Source of the DNA: Vandiemenella viatica
Taxonomy: Eukaryota > Arthropoda > Insecta > Orthoptera > Morabidae
Direction: 5' to 3'
DNA: 64,000 nt
NCBI GenBank assembly: GCA_031002005.1
Contig: CM061919.1
Span: 175,877,121-175,941,120, forward strand
Position numbers and translations under genes: made by a program. The notes beneath the pieces are model-generated. The model had not been told where the DNA came from. It searched no databases and was given only the letters and a program-made list of their open reading frames with translations. The first letter of the stretch is position 1, and each line of letters begins with the position of its first letter. This document shows, one piece after another, positions 9,771 to 20,525 of the stretch.

Positions 9771-12700
9771 TATGATAAAATATACGGAAAACCATTCAGA
9801 GAGCTGGAAGAGCCCCTAGCATATGTAATTAGCTAGCACCATGCGTACATCTTACGTGACATTTACATTGTTTCTGTTACTCTGATTTAATAACTCAGGA
9901 AAAGCTTCAGATATTAGCAAAGAGAACTGTAACATTACAATTGTGGAGGCATTCTTTAAAAACTAAATTCATGGTGCTTATGCTATGATATATAACGTTA
10001 TGTCGCATTCTGGTCCTGGCTGCATTTCAACGTAACCACAGCCTCTGCTAAAATTGCCGTTCAAAAATCCAAACATCCAACGTACTCCCATTTGCCCACA
10101 CATCTAGAATACAAGCACGCGTGCTAGTCTTAAATAATTATGATAAAGCAAAAATAATTAAAAACTCACTTGTTCCTCTGACAGATTAAGCAAGTACTAA
10201 ATGACCCTTTGTAAAATTTTCTCAAATAACGTTTATATAGCAATTGTATGGGAAAACACAGATCCGTGCGAAAATTTTGCGAATAAAATAAACAGCGAGA
10301 TTGATGGTTTGTAATGGGTTGATAGAAGTGTCGGCTCATTTCTAGAAATATCTTTCTAATTTCACATGATGTATGCTATCCTGCCATACTTAACTTACCA
10401 CGTGAAACTATTCCTTCGCGGAACCCTGTTCGGAACACAGCAGAACAAAATAAACACAGCATATCCATATCTCTCTGATCTGTCTGTTATCTAGCAGTAA
10501 CGCGATCAATCTTTAATGACGCCAGCGAAGCCTAGTGGCTTATCTCTGTACTGTCTCATACGCGTGATCTTGATAGTTAATTCTTTTGTCCTTTAAGAGT
10601 AGAATTTCGAAAAATTCCTATCTTAAAATATGATTTTACCAAAGCGGGGAGCTTAATCTTTAAAATGATACCTCAATTATCGATTTCTGTTAGATACGAA
10701 GAGAGAAAAATGACTCGTGACAAAAAAAAAAAAAAAAAAAAAAAGCCTTTTAAAAATATGTATAATAGAAACAAATAAACAAACTGTCTGAAAATTTCTT
10801 TACTATTTTTTTGAGTGATACAGTTACATCAGCGAGAGACAGGTTTATACCGATACGACGAGGCAGCTGTCGAAGAGGCAATTTCGGCGTTGGCAAGTGT
10901 GTCGGCGGAAGTGTGTATGTTTATTTGAGGAGGCGGCAGCTTGACGTGCGCAGCCACCTCGTAATATCCGACAGCGATAGATTTCTGTTTAATTAAATAC
11001 CCCGCGACGGCCAATGATCAAAGCGAACAAAATTCTATTCCGCTTCATGCCGGTGCCTAAACTTGCCACACTGTCGCATCAAAGCGGTTTATCATCGAGC
11101 CTCAAACGATTACCTCTGCCCGTCGCTTTGAAACATGGAAGTCTTGGAATGATTCGTAGATCCGTAAGCTCCATACATTTTCAGGTATCGGAGCTAAATG
11201 GGAAAATCCTTTCCAGATTGTATACGGGTCCACTCCTATTAATAATGATGATTGATTGCGATTTTATGAAGTTTAATTTGAGTGGCTAGTTTGAAATGTG
11301 GCCTGGACCAGAAAAAAAACATTTCGTCAAAGCTACAAGGAAATATATACTGTACATGCACAACGGATTTTTTGTTTCCGGAGTAGTTTACATCGCCATA
11401 CATGTCATCACTAACATGGCCCTCACTACATTTTGGGTAGTGATAACATTATTTATTTCAGAATTCCAAGTACACATAGCATAAATTATAACAATGTTAT
11501 AATACACCTTCAGTTTGAACTGCAACAAGAATAAATATTCGCAAGAATATATTTACTGTATCGCGATGTAAACTTTACACTTGTTTTCTTCCTAGCGGTT
11601 GTAGTTAAATTGAAATGCTGCCTGAACCAGATTAAAAACGTCGCCAAAGGCACAAGAAACTGCATATCTTGAGAACTGCCGGTAAGCGATATATCACAAA
11701 ATTTTATTCTTTACTTTCGAATTGTCTCGTTGACTTAGATAAGAATTCATCTTCAAATTGCGGCGACACTGTCATCGTGGTAGGTATTGAAACCCTTTAA
11801 TATCGAAATAAAGCACAATCTTACTTATTGTTAATATCACAATTCTGTTAGTCTGAAGAGTTAATGTATAAGCGGTTTGAGTAACGAATTCCTTTTAATT
11901 ATATTTATCAAAATTCAGAAAACCGAGCAAATATAACCAATGACAAATACAATATAAACAATCCAAAGATTAGTATATTCATCCTAGGTCAACTTCAAGC
12001 ACACGGTGTTAACAGTAAATTAAATATTAGTAATGCTTATTACGTTTGATTCGGGTATTCCGTTTATTTATAGCCTTCCAAAAAACTGAAAAGCTGAATG
12101 TTTGAAGCCAAAATATTAAACAGAATCCTAAGTTGTGTGATCTTTCGTCAGTTTTACTTGAAAGGAATGCATATCTCAGATACAGTGTGATTCACGACAC
12201 ATAATTTTCCGTCTAGAAATGATTTCAATTACTTGCTCCGTCCCTCGTTACATATAAGTCCGAACCATTAGCTCTAAAAATTTGAAAACACCATCCAAAT
12301 TGATGCGGTAGTTTTTAGCGTGAAATCGGTTGGAAACACTCTCACACACTCAGCTTGCTTACAGATTTATATTAGTATAGATATAGATAAGAACATTTAT
12401 TATTAACCATTAAAATGACTGTAGATAATCGATGAAAAAAAGTAAAGGAAATATATTTTCACTAAACAAAGAATTTAGTAAATTTATTAAGAGAACCAGT
12501 ACAGTATTCTGCCCTTTGTAACACGGAGGTTAGTACGCTTCGCAACAGTCGCCGGTTTGAGTCCAGCCTATACCTTGTGTGATTTGAAGTAGGTGTTGTG
12601 TTTGTCTTGTGTTTTCCTTATTACATACAAACTAGTAGTAAGGGTGATAAATGTACGTACTGGAAGAATTTAAACACTGGAAATGGATGTATGGCTGATA

Positions 12701-12789
12701 TGAGCAATTTTGTATGAAGAAAAAAGAAGAAACAGTTCAGTTACAAATGTTTATCAATGAATCAAAAACGTGTTCAGAAAACTTTGTAT
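9771..12789. other. no gene recognised, AT-rich DNA
   Basis: About 3 kb hold a 23-base A run at 10722-10744 and short overlapping ORFs at 10811-11484 without recognisable motifs. A pattern near 12545-12580 (CGCCGGTTTGAGTCC) resembles a B box, but no A box at the right spacing supports a tRNA or SINE. The sequence around 12360-12385 looks like the AT-rich tail of an old retroelement. Confidence 0.45.
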
Positions 12790-13012
12790 GTTCTGTCCTC
12801 GCATTCGAGAAGAAGACGCAAGTTAGAATCTTGGTTCAGTCTTCCGGATTTCGATTTTACATGATTTCTCGAAATTACTCCAGCGAATGCCGGGATGGTT
12901 CCTTCAAAAAACGCCATAACTGAATTCCTTCCCGTCTCTTGCCCCTAGTCCTTTCCCGCCTCTAAAGACCTCGACATCGAAGAGGCGTGAAGCTATAAGC
13001 AAAATAAAAAGG
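12790..13012 (+). repeat. SINE-A copy 4, head decayed
   Basis: The head keeps only CCTCGCATTCGAG and a damaged B box. The body is clear: GCGAATGCCGGGATGGTTCC, AATTCCTTCCCGTC, CCTAGTCCTTTCCCGCC. The 3' hairpin CGCCTC/GAGGCG is intact, followed by an A-rich tail (AGCAAAATAAAAAGG). Minus-strand ORFs here are its antisense translation. Confidence 0.8.
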
Positions 13013-13182
13013 TTCGGAAGACTTGGAATGAAACCATACGAGAGATTGATCAGAGGTATATACAGATATACAGCTTTGTATGTCATTGAAACCTGTTGGC
13101 AACCATTCATAAAATGAACATGCAATGTCCAAAAATGTATTAGGAAGCGCGTCCATACACTACCTGGCTTGCTCCAGGGGGA

Positions 13183-13640
13183 GCAGGGGTTGGATAGGAA
13201 GCTACGCTGGGCTACGTGAGAGAGGGGGATTGGGGTTCCCAGCGAAGCCACTTACGAGGCATCCATAAATTACGTGAGGTGTTTTTCCGGATTTCTGGAC
13301 CGCCCCCTCTGGTGAGATCTGGTCCGACCGAGAGACCCCCCACTTTTCGACGAAATACCCCCCTAAAATCGACTTTCCCGTCATTTGTAGACCTTTTTCT
13401 TCTACACTCCAACAAAAATTTCAAAAAACCTCACTTGATATTTCCGTTGACACCCCCCTCCCCCTGGGTGAGATTTGTTGAGTTTTCGTTGGACCGCCCC
13501 CCCCTTTTCACCCCACGTAATATATGGACGCCGCCTTAGCCTTATCATTCATATTATTTGTCACAGTTAAAATAAGGTTCAGAACACATGCCAACATGCA
13601 GTTATTTATTTCTGTCATTTAACTATCTCCGTATGTAATT
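13183..13640 (+). repeat. dispersed repeat R4, copy 1, interrupted by a short element
   Basis: The left part (GGAAGCTACGCTGGG near 13198) and the right part (CATATTATTTGTCACAGTT near 13550, ATCTCCGTATGTAATTT near 13625) match a continuous stretch at 55560-55740. The inverted-repeat element at 13258-13532 splits this copy, so the second copy serves as an approximate empty site. The class of the host repeat is unknown. Confidence 0.6.
13258..13532. mobile_element. short inverted-repeat element (MITE-like)
   Basis: The ends are inverted copies of about 20 bp: GGCATCCATAAATTACGTG at the left and the complement of GGCGTCCATATATTACGTG at the right. The 275-bp interior has no coding capacity and is marked by C-rich runs. 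It lies inside repeat R4. The ends resemble widespread short elements beginning GGNNNTCCATAAATTACGT, but I cannot assign a superfamily, and the target duplication is not clear. Confidence 0.7.
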
Positions 13641-14376
13641 TTGATATCCTACGAACAATCCTACGCATTGAAGTCATTGCGCTGGATTCCACGCGGCAGG
13701 CTCATTTGAACAAATCAACATTACAATTCGAAAAACATTAAACATGCGTTACTTAGACTCGAAAGCGCTTACAGATGTCACGCGCATACCCTTGCAGATT
13801 ATTAAAAAAATATAAAAATTCTATCCATTATACGATGTTTTTCTGTCATTTCAGTAATGGGCATGTTCATTCCATGTTTTAAGTCTGTTATAAAAGTCAC
13901 ATGCTAAAAGTGTATCGTACCACTAATTGTAACTTCATAGCCGATGTGAACAATAAAATATTTTCCTGCTTAATTATATAGTAGTTTTTTGTGTCTTTTT
14001 TATTTGTTTTCCTTTTCCAACATCGTCATCATATTTTGAACTATTAGCCCAATCCTGGCTATTTGTTTTTTAACTATCAGTGAAAACAGCACAGCAATTT
14101 AAATTCTTTTTACTCCAATTTTGTAAACTAGTTTTTATTTCTAAGGGTGCTTTAGAAGATGTAATATAAACTGATGTTACGAAATTGATGGTATATATTT
14201 AAACTGCTGTCAGAAAAATCAGCAAAGCTAAAAATGCAAATAGACCAATAAATTGCAAACTTATGTGAATTCGGTAACCTGATTTGAACCTGTGTGAAAT
14301 TTCTGTAATTACTATATAGAGCGTGGAAATGTTTAAACAATGATTTAGAACAGTTTGTTTAAAATATTAAAAGGGT
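13641..14376. other. no gene recognised, AT-rich DNA
   Basis: I see no coding signature, tRNA box or transposon terminus in this stretch. Confidence 0.45.
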
Positions 14377-14399
14377 TTGACTGTCTTGGCTGGGAAATT

Positions 14400-14750
14400 G
14401 TTCCTGTTGTCTAGTGCAGAAGGCGAGAGACTGCAGTTCGTGGACTTGTTCCGCCGCGAAACAAAACGCTGCGGACAAGGTCTGGTGCTCGTCGTCACTG
14501 ACCCTTCTGGTGCAGTCTTTCTCCTTTTTGTTGTCCTTGTTTCCCGAAACGAGAGCGCATGCGTGCTCGAAGCGACCCGCCGCCGACCTGGGCGGTCCTG
14601 GCGAAAAGTCGCCAGACCCCTGCCGAAAACCGACCCGGTCAACGCGGATCGAGTTTCAGCTTCCAAAAGTTGTCCCTGGTCCAACGTCCGCCAGCCGACC
14701 GTCTGGGTCGTACTGCCCAAGGGAAACCTATATTTGGGAAGTCACAGATC
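14400..14750. other. GC-rich island with overlapping ORFs
   Basis: About 350 bp are rich in G+C and CpG and stay open in several frames on both strands; the longest is 162 aa at 14377-14865. No frame shows a domain I recognise. At 14750 the sequence TCTGTGAGTG resembles a splice donor. The island ends just before the 3' end of the LINE fragment. It could be a CpG island, an exon or an unknown repeat. Confidence 0.25.
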
Positions 14751-14824
14751 TGTGAGTGACATGGCATGCTCTGTATCAGTAATAACCTCTGCCTGCATTC
14801 CAATTCCGAGGGGAAAAAATCTAC

Positions 14825-15840
14825 ATGTATATATACTCTGCAATTCACAAAATGGTGGGTGGTAGAGGGTGCTTTACGCCATAACTAATCTCTACTTCTG
14901 TGCACTCCAATCCCGAATGGCACCAGGGGAAAAAAGAATTCATGTAAACACCAGTGCGGCACCTTATTTCTCTGATGTTATCCTTCCTGTCATTCAAACC
15001 CAAATAGCTTTGTGGACGAAGTATTTCATCGAACACCTAGGTGAAAGTGGGCATGTGTACCAATAAGTTCAAACGAAATTTGCGTCGTCTGTCCACTGCC
15101 CAATTTACGAATCGATTCTGTGACGCTTTTGTAAGGACTGTAGCAAGCAGTCGAGCGGTTCTTTTTGTACTTTACATTGTCAGTCAGCCCCCTACTAAAC
15201 GGATCCAAAATGGCACAACAGTAGTTCTAATGTTGACTCGCAACAGTTTTTTACGCTATCTCCTTAGTTTGTGCGTTACAGTGTTTCAAGATTCGGCCTA
15301 TGAATCTCAGGTTAGAATTAGCTCTACCTACGACCAAATTAATGTGCAAGTCCCATTCCATATTCCTTTGTATTGTTACGCCCAAATACATCACAGACAC
15401 GACCTTGTCAATAACTGAGCTGTTTACTTTGTATTTCTGAATAAACGAATTATTTTTGTTAGTTGTACAGATTGTCTTGGACTTTTTAGAATTTATTGTA
15501 AGTTGCCATTCGTCGCACCGTGCCGAAATAACATCTAGATCGCGCCGAATTTCTAAACCATCGGCCGAATTCTGTACTTCTCTATAGATGACCACCTCAT
15601 CAGTGAACAAACTACTATTCACGTTGTACCCGAGATATTTTGTAAAATTTAAAAAAAAGTGATCCTATTATACTTCCTTGAGAGACGCCCTATATAACAT
15701 CTCGATAAGAAACGGCGACATACGGTGAATGACCAGTCAGATAATCTTTGATTCATTCACATAACAGATCCGATATAAAGCTGGAATCTTCGCTAAAATG
15801 CGGTTGTGAAGCACAGAGTCGAGGGCATACACATGCCATC
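14825..15840 (-). mobile_element. CR1-like LINE fragment, 3' part
   Basis: Read on the minus strand, about 1 kb is the 3' part of a non-LTR retrotransposon. It includes a damaged reverse transcriptase and a 3' untranslated end that closes with TGCAGAGTATATATACATG. Arthropod CR1-type LINEs commonly end with a similar GAGTATATATGTAGATG motif. Both ends of the element are eroded, and the 5' part is missing. Confidence 0.7.
15251..15838 (-). pseudogene. reverse transcriptase fragment, CR1-like LINE
   Basis: The longest open piece (minus strand, 15622 to 15251) encodes a damaged catalytic box (SLFTDEVVIY where LFADD is usual) and typical downstream signatures: WQLTINSKKSKT, VMYLGVTIQ and LRFIGRILKHCNAQTKEI. 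Further 5', to about 15838, other frames give ALHNRILAKIP and QGSIIG-like pieces, so at least two frameshifts are present. The usual FADD aspartate pair is reduced to TDE, so the enzyme could not work even if translated. The ORF starting M at 15622 is not a real gene start. Confidence 0.75.
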
Positions 15841-16335
15841 AGTACTTGAACTTATTTTACTTATATTATCTATATTTCGAGCGTCGGATTGTATAGATTT
15901 GATTCATGATAGTGGATGCTGAAAATAAAAGAAGGCTTGAAGGTTTGGAAACATGGAGATATCGCAGAATGTTGAAGATCAGCTGCAAGGACTGAGCGAC
16001 AAATGAATAGTTTCTTCTGGAGAGTCGATTAATCACGGAGTCTGTGGCGCCACATTCATACTAGAAGAGACCTGGTTGGCCACCTACAGCGTCATCTTTA
16101 GATTACTGATAACAGTAGCGGAAGGTGCCATCGAAGTTCAATACCGGCTAGGATGGCTACACCAGGCAAATATGAATCAAAGTATGTTATATGTGATGCG
16201 CCTCCTGCAATGAACTAAAAGGGAAGGTAGAGAGAAGAATGTAAAGCCGCTGCAAAACAACTCTTAGGTTCATAAGAACGAAGTTTTTCTCGGCGTTGAC
16301 AATTAATCTAGTGTTTTCTGGTGACCAGCCAAATT
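15841..16335. other. no gene recognised
   Basis: I see nothing that can be supported between the LINE fragment and the small foldback remnant. Confidence 0.45.
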
Positions 16336-16430
16336 AAAAAGGTGTTTACAAACCATATTTCAGCGATCACCAGAAGATGGCGACAGAGTTCGATCGCCGA
16401 GATATCGTGTGTAAATACATTGTTCACAGA
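16336..16430 (+). repeat. decayed foldback with a hammerhead-like remnant
   Basis: This is a diverged relative of the foldback at 6.2-6.4 kb. TTTACAAACCATATTTC (from 16345) is partly complementary to GAGATATCGTGTGTAAA (from 16400). Between them is CAGAAGATGGCGA (16371-16383) facing TCGCC (16394-16398), then GAGA instead of GAAA. The core (CAGAAGA) and the GAAA box are both mutated. The central part of the palindrome is missing. Confidence 0.5.
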
Positions 16431-16661
16431 GATAGTCTTTCGAGAACATACTAACGTTTTGGTTAATAACTACAGAAGACTGGTCTTACCGATCTGTTAT
16501 TACAACCTAATGGCTTGGTGGGAGAAATGTTTTGTTGCAATGGAAACCGAAGATTCACATTTTACTAATTGACAAGGTGATACTTTTGCAATTAATTTGA
16601 CATTTATCGGTCCATATCGAATTGACGTAGGGATCACATTCGACTAATGATTAATAACCAG

Positions 16662-16725
16662 TATGACCTGGAACCACTGCATATATATCAATTATATATA
16701 TATTTCTGTATAGTATAGTACATCT
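16662..16725 (+). repeat. inverted repeat, left member
   Basis: The block beginning ATGACCTGGAACC and running through an AT-rich core to TATTTCTGTAT recurs in inverted orientation at 18312-18375 with roughly 80% identity over about 50 bp. The two copies bracket the decayed ORF at 16845-17995, so they may be terminal repeats of one element. They could also be two independent copies of a dispersed repeat. Confidence 0.5.
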
Positions 16726-16844
16726 CTTCAAGATGCAACATCCAACATAAAAACTTTTGTTCTGGTTGGAGTATGCCTCCTGCATAAGGTTATGTAGCAT
16801 CATAGTGGAAACCTTGGTTCTATCTGTGGAAAATTGAAGCATAA

Positions 16845-17995
16845 TTGAGAACGCACTATAGATCCAACATGACAGTTATAATGGACGGATACCGAAGTGA
16901 CGCTGCGCAGAGAGGAATAAAGTCATCTGAAAGGTTTCGTCATTTGAAAACAGATACTTCAGCAGACATCATTTTCAGTGAGGAAACAAGTGATGCAGTG
17001 ACGCAGCAAATGGGAGCAGCAAGAACTGCAATTTCTTTACTAATTCAATAACGGAAAAAGGAGACTTCCGAGTTCAATAGACAAAAGAAGATGCAACTGG
17101 ATTGGGTATTGACACAGCTACTTCCCAAGGAGTAAAATCCGACAGTGTGATAATTCTAAATGGGTATATTGGCTTTCTCGCTCTACTAATGGCCCTTCGT
17201 AACACGATAAGTTGTAATACCATAAAACAGGGAAAGGCAAGGAGACAGGTTTGTGGTACCCAATCCCTTCCTTCAAGTTTGATCCACACATCTCCTCTTC
17301 ATCCATGCATTTACAGGATGTGGTACAATATCAGCATTTTTCGGCTGTGGGAAAGAAAAATTCTGCTGCTTCATTCAGTACCAACCACATCTGAAAGTAA
17401 CATTCATACTAACTTCTCGGAACGCCTTACCTCCAGAGTTTAGCAACTGGAGAACACGCAGGGAAGCAGCTCATCATGGAACGGTACGGACTAATTGCTT
17501 GTGGAACATTGGAGGGCTCAGAAACGAAATGTTTACGAAATTTACCCAAAAAATGCATTCAAGTTAGCACGGTTGCCACCAACATCCGATGCGTCAACGT
17601 TTCACTTAATACGCACGTAGTACCAAGTGCAAGCATCGCTGGGTCGAGAAACTTACCCAATGCCATGGGATGAAGGAAAGGCTCGTCCAACCTTATTCCT
17701 GTTACAATAATAAAAGACATTGCACCTGAATTTACTCCGAAGGTTGTATCATGATCCTGTAGGAAATGTTGTACTCTGCAGCTGCCTCAAATCAGGACTG
17801 CACTGTTCAGCTGCTTTCAAAAACTGCTCTGGTCTGTCTTTTGAAAACATTCCTGAGACTTAAGTAGATGAAGGAGAGGATGCATTCTTCGACCTCGAGC
17901 AGGCTGTTCCTGATGCAATGGATGAATGTTACCCAATTTTAGGTGAGGACATTGATAAGCCGGGACAATATAAACGGAAAAGAAATCGATTTATG
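16845..17995 (+). pseudogene. decayed multi-copy insect ORF, Cys-rich C-terminus
   Basis: Several frames join into one ancient coding sequence. In order they are: MDGYRSDAAQRGIKSSERFR (16878-16937); GVKSDSVIILNGYIGFLALL near 17130-17190; LLFIHAFTGCGTISAFFG from 17292; and a Cys-rich end, CSCLKSGLHCSAAFKNCSG, near 17777-17833, then an acidic tail to about 17995. I recall proteins with this order (DGY-S-x-K-x-x-ER, then VIIxGxDxDLLxLL, then LLFxHAFSGCDT-SAF, then CxCxKxGLxCSxxCxxC) as a multi-copy family of unknown function in insect genomes, probably transposon-borne. Frameshifts and stops make this copy non-functional. The role is unknown. Confidence 0.6.
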
Positions 17996-18097
17996 ACCAA
18001 TTTTTACCTTATTACGAATTTAGTATGATTTAATAACTTTGAGCAATAACATTATGCATTCATTTCCGCTCTATTATCATCAGTAATAGAGCAGTAT

Positions 18098-18290
18098 TGT
18101 AGCTCAGTGGTTAAGGCGTCTGACTGGAGATCGAAATCCCGTTCTGAGCAAAGGCCATTAAACCGACCTTGAGCTCTGCCAGCCACAAAGGGAGCGCATT
18201 GCGCGGCGAATCGAAAACACTGTTATCTGGAGGCCGAACAATTCTTCGGGATCTCCCGGCCGACAATGCCAGATGATTATTGAATTGCCA
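18098..18290 (+). repeat. SINE-C copy (tRNA-derived)
   Basis: The head carries an A box, GTAGCTCAGTGGTTAAGG, and a weak B box, GATCGAAATCC. The body ends with GGGATCTCCCGGCCGACAAT and ATGATTATTG. This layout matches another tRNA-derived SINE family, unlike SINE-A in body and tail. The tRNA part is too altered to be a working tRNA gene. Confidence 0.6.
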
Positions 18291-18311
18291 TCAGTAATCA
18301 TAGTACAGTAC

Positions 18312-18375
18312 ATATATATACTATGTCATACAGAAATACATATATATCAATTATATATACATCGGTTCCAGGTCA
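18312..18375 (-). repeat. inverted repeat, right member
   Basis: This is the inverted partner of 16662-16725, ending GGTTCCAGGTCAT on the plus strand. A SINE-C sits between it and the decayed ORF, so if these are element termini the SINE would be an insertion inside the element. Confidence 0.5.
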
Positions 18376-19347
18376 TTTTGAGCGACAAAGTATGAAAAAA
18401 CCAAACTTTTCGAAAAAGGGTGAAATTTTTCTGATTTTCGAAGACCTGTAGCTCGCTTAGTTTTGACTAGTTTTGAACTACAAAAATTGTAGGAAATTTT
18501 GTCCTCTTTCAAACTGAAAATAAAGTATTTCTTGCTAGGACTCATCAGGAAGGAGTTATAAACTTAAAACTGAAAAAGTACCTAATTTTGACGTTTTTTG
18601 GCCACAGAAAATTGTGGCAGAGGTCGAAAACTTGGTTTCTGCGTACTCTCGCCAATATGTACAAGATAAGAAAAAAAATCTTCTACGTGATGTAATGCAA
18701 GTTAAAACTACCCCGTTGCTGGACTAAGTCTCGAACGATAACTGCAGTTATTGCTGGATTCGGCACTGCAGGATCCTTGTAGAAATATTGTCAGTATCAA
18801 TGATGTTTTCCTTTGTTGCAGTGAACAACACAGTAGTTTGTTGGGGACGCGCGGTTCGTGTTGTAACACTGGCTGTAATCCCCGTGGCGCCGTCTGGTCA
18901 CCCCGGCGCCGCGACGTATTTTGTTGTGTAAGGTCCCTGACGCCATTTCGTAACATTCAGTCAGTCATTGGTAGAACTAAACCCCTCTCCGCCGGTTTGC
19001 ATAACAGGTTGTTTGGGGCGCGGCATACCTAGGAGGATCGCCGCTCGAAATATGTACACAAACCGTTTACGGCTGATCGTTAGGGGCTTCGGCCGCTGGT
19101 CGTCGCCCTGTAAACTGGGTTTACCTGTTGCCTGCCTTCATGGCGGCTCCCTTAACTAGATTAGTCTCTGCAAGCCTTCCCACTTCCTGTTTTTATGTGT
19201 CTCGGGATGCCGAAACAACAAATTGGACGATCGTTTTTATGCTCCGAGATTTTTGATCAACCTGTAGTGCTGTTTTCAACTACATTAACTACGTAGCGTT
19301 TTGTCTTATTGGCTTTCAGCTTAGCCATATTCACATTTTCCATTAGA
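18376..19347. other. no gene recognised; GC-rich patch 18830-19150
   Basis: The left 330 bp are AT-rich and may continue the element bracketed by the inverted repeats. From about 18830 to 19150 the DNA is GC- and CpG-rich, with short overlapping ORFs (18751-19159) that show no known domain. Confidence 0.35.
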
Positions 19348-19562
19348 GCGTAGTGGGTGAGATCTAACGCTTTGGCCTCACGTTCAGAAATAAATAGGTT
19401 CGATACCCCGTCCGGCCATCTAGAAATTTTTCATAGTCCCGAAATCAATCCAGGTGAATGGTGGGATGGTTCCTTCAAAAATCCATTGCCAAATTCCTTC
19501 CCGCTCCTTGCCCCGAGTCCTCTTTCGCCTCTAATGACCTATAAGCCATATCGGGGGAGAAA
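19348..19562 (+). repeat. SINE-A copy 5, 3' end shortened
   Basis: A decayed A box (GCGTAGTGGGTGAGATC), a B box (AGGTTCGATACC) and body landmarks (GTCCGGCCATCTAG, GGTGGGATGGTTCCTTCAA, CGCCTCTAATGACC) are visible. The segment forming the 3' half of the end hairpin has been deleted, and the sequence goes straight to TATAAGCCATA. Confidence 0.75.
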
Positions 19563-19835
19563 ATCCGTGGATTTCCAAAACCAGTAGGGCCTATAGGCGA
19601 ATTCTATTACTGTAATCCTTAATCCATTAACTTTTCATTTTTCTTAGGTGGATGTTAAAATGAACTGAAAACATTTAAAATTAAAAAAAAAAATATATAT
19701 AAACTGAGGTAGTATGTGTTTAGGAAGTTGTACTTCGTCACATTTAAATTAATTCTCTGTTCTAGTAGCGATCGCATTGCCAGTGAACTCTTCTGATGCC
19801 CTGCCCGATTCTGGGCGTAGGTGAATCCCATGGAT
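19563..19835. other. no gene recognised
   Basis: AT-rich filler between a SINE and a hAT-type element. Nothing recognisable. Confidence 0.4.
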
Positions 19836-19843
19836 GGTGTACT

Positions 19844-20099
19844 CAGGCCCGGCGTTAGGGAGGGGTAAGCGGGATAAAAGTACCCGGGGCCCGAGCCTCG
19901 GAAGGGGGCCCTCCGTCCAGTGTGACTAACTAAATAGAAATAAACTTTGAAACTTTTTTAAAAAAGGTGTTATGTAATTTTCTTGCATTAAAATTTTCTG
20001 ACTTTATCAAAAAATCAAAGATTAAGGAAAAAAAATTGTCAGGGGGAGGGGGCCCTAAGAACGCTTATCCGGGGTCCGAGAATCCTAGCGCCGGCCCTG
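19844..20099. mobile_element. short hAT-type element, 256 bp
   Basis: The ends are inverted: CAGGCCCGGCGTTAGG at the left and the complement of CAGGGCCGGCGCTAGG at the right. A perfect 8-bp target duplication, GGTGTACT, flanks it (19836-19843 and 20100-20107). CA-starting ends with 8-bp duplications are diagnostic of hAT transposons. There is no transposase, so it must have been moved by a full-length relative. Confidence 0.9.
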
Positions 20100-20250
20100 G
20101 GTGTACTACTCCATGGAAGTTCTCTTGGCTACATGAACTGGGATGGTTTCGCGTGAAGTTTCCAGTGTATGTTCGTACCCTATGTGTTATTGTAAGCGTG
20201 GATAACTGTGATAGTGTGTGTGCTCATTGTTGCTTGTGTTGTGTGAAGTG

Positions 20251-20525
20251 AGAGATGAAGAAGGGAGACGGTGTCGACTCATTCAGGCCTACTCTTCGAA
20301 AAGACATCATAAAGGCCGCCTACTTAACATTCACATCCGATTGACTGATCACCATCAACATTGTTCATACGCACTGCGGAGAGGTTGGGATTTAACCAAC
20401 ACATTAGTGCACAATCTGGTGACCAGGAGTTGTGCCTCACCAAATTTCATATACTTTCGGCCAAGCCCTGATTGTGAAAATTTCTTCCACAACCAGAACT
20501 CGAACCGGTAAAACCATACGGCGCC
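20251..20525 (-). repeat. dispersed SINE-like repeat (SINE-D), copy 1
   Basis: The block aligns with 26655-26935 through shared stretches such as GTCGACT, CTACTCTTCGAAAAGACA against CTGCTCTTCGGCAAGACA, and CGGAGAGGTT. On the minus strand the right end contains a B-box-like GGTTCGAGTTC, which suggests a tRNA-related head at the right. The assignment as a SINE is tentative. Confidence 0.4.

Noticed and set aside
18515..18545. Minus-strand CTGATGAGTCC followed by GAAATAC, hammerhead-like
   Set aside because: The bases before GAAA (AGCAA) cannot pair with GTCC, so there is no stem II, and no outer stem is visible.
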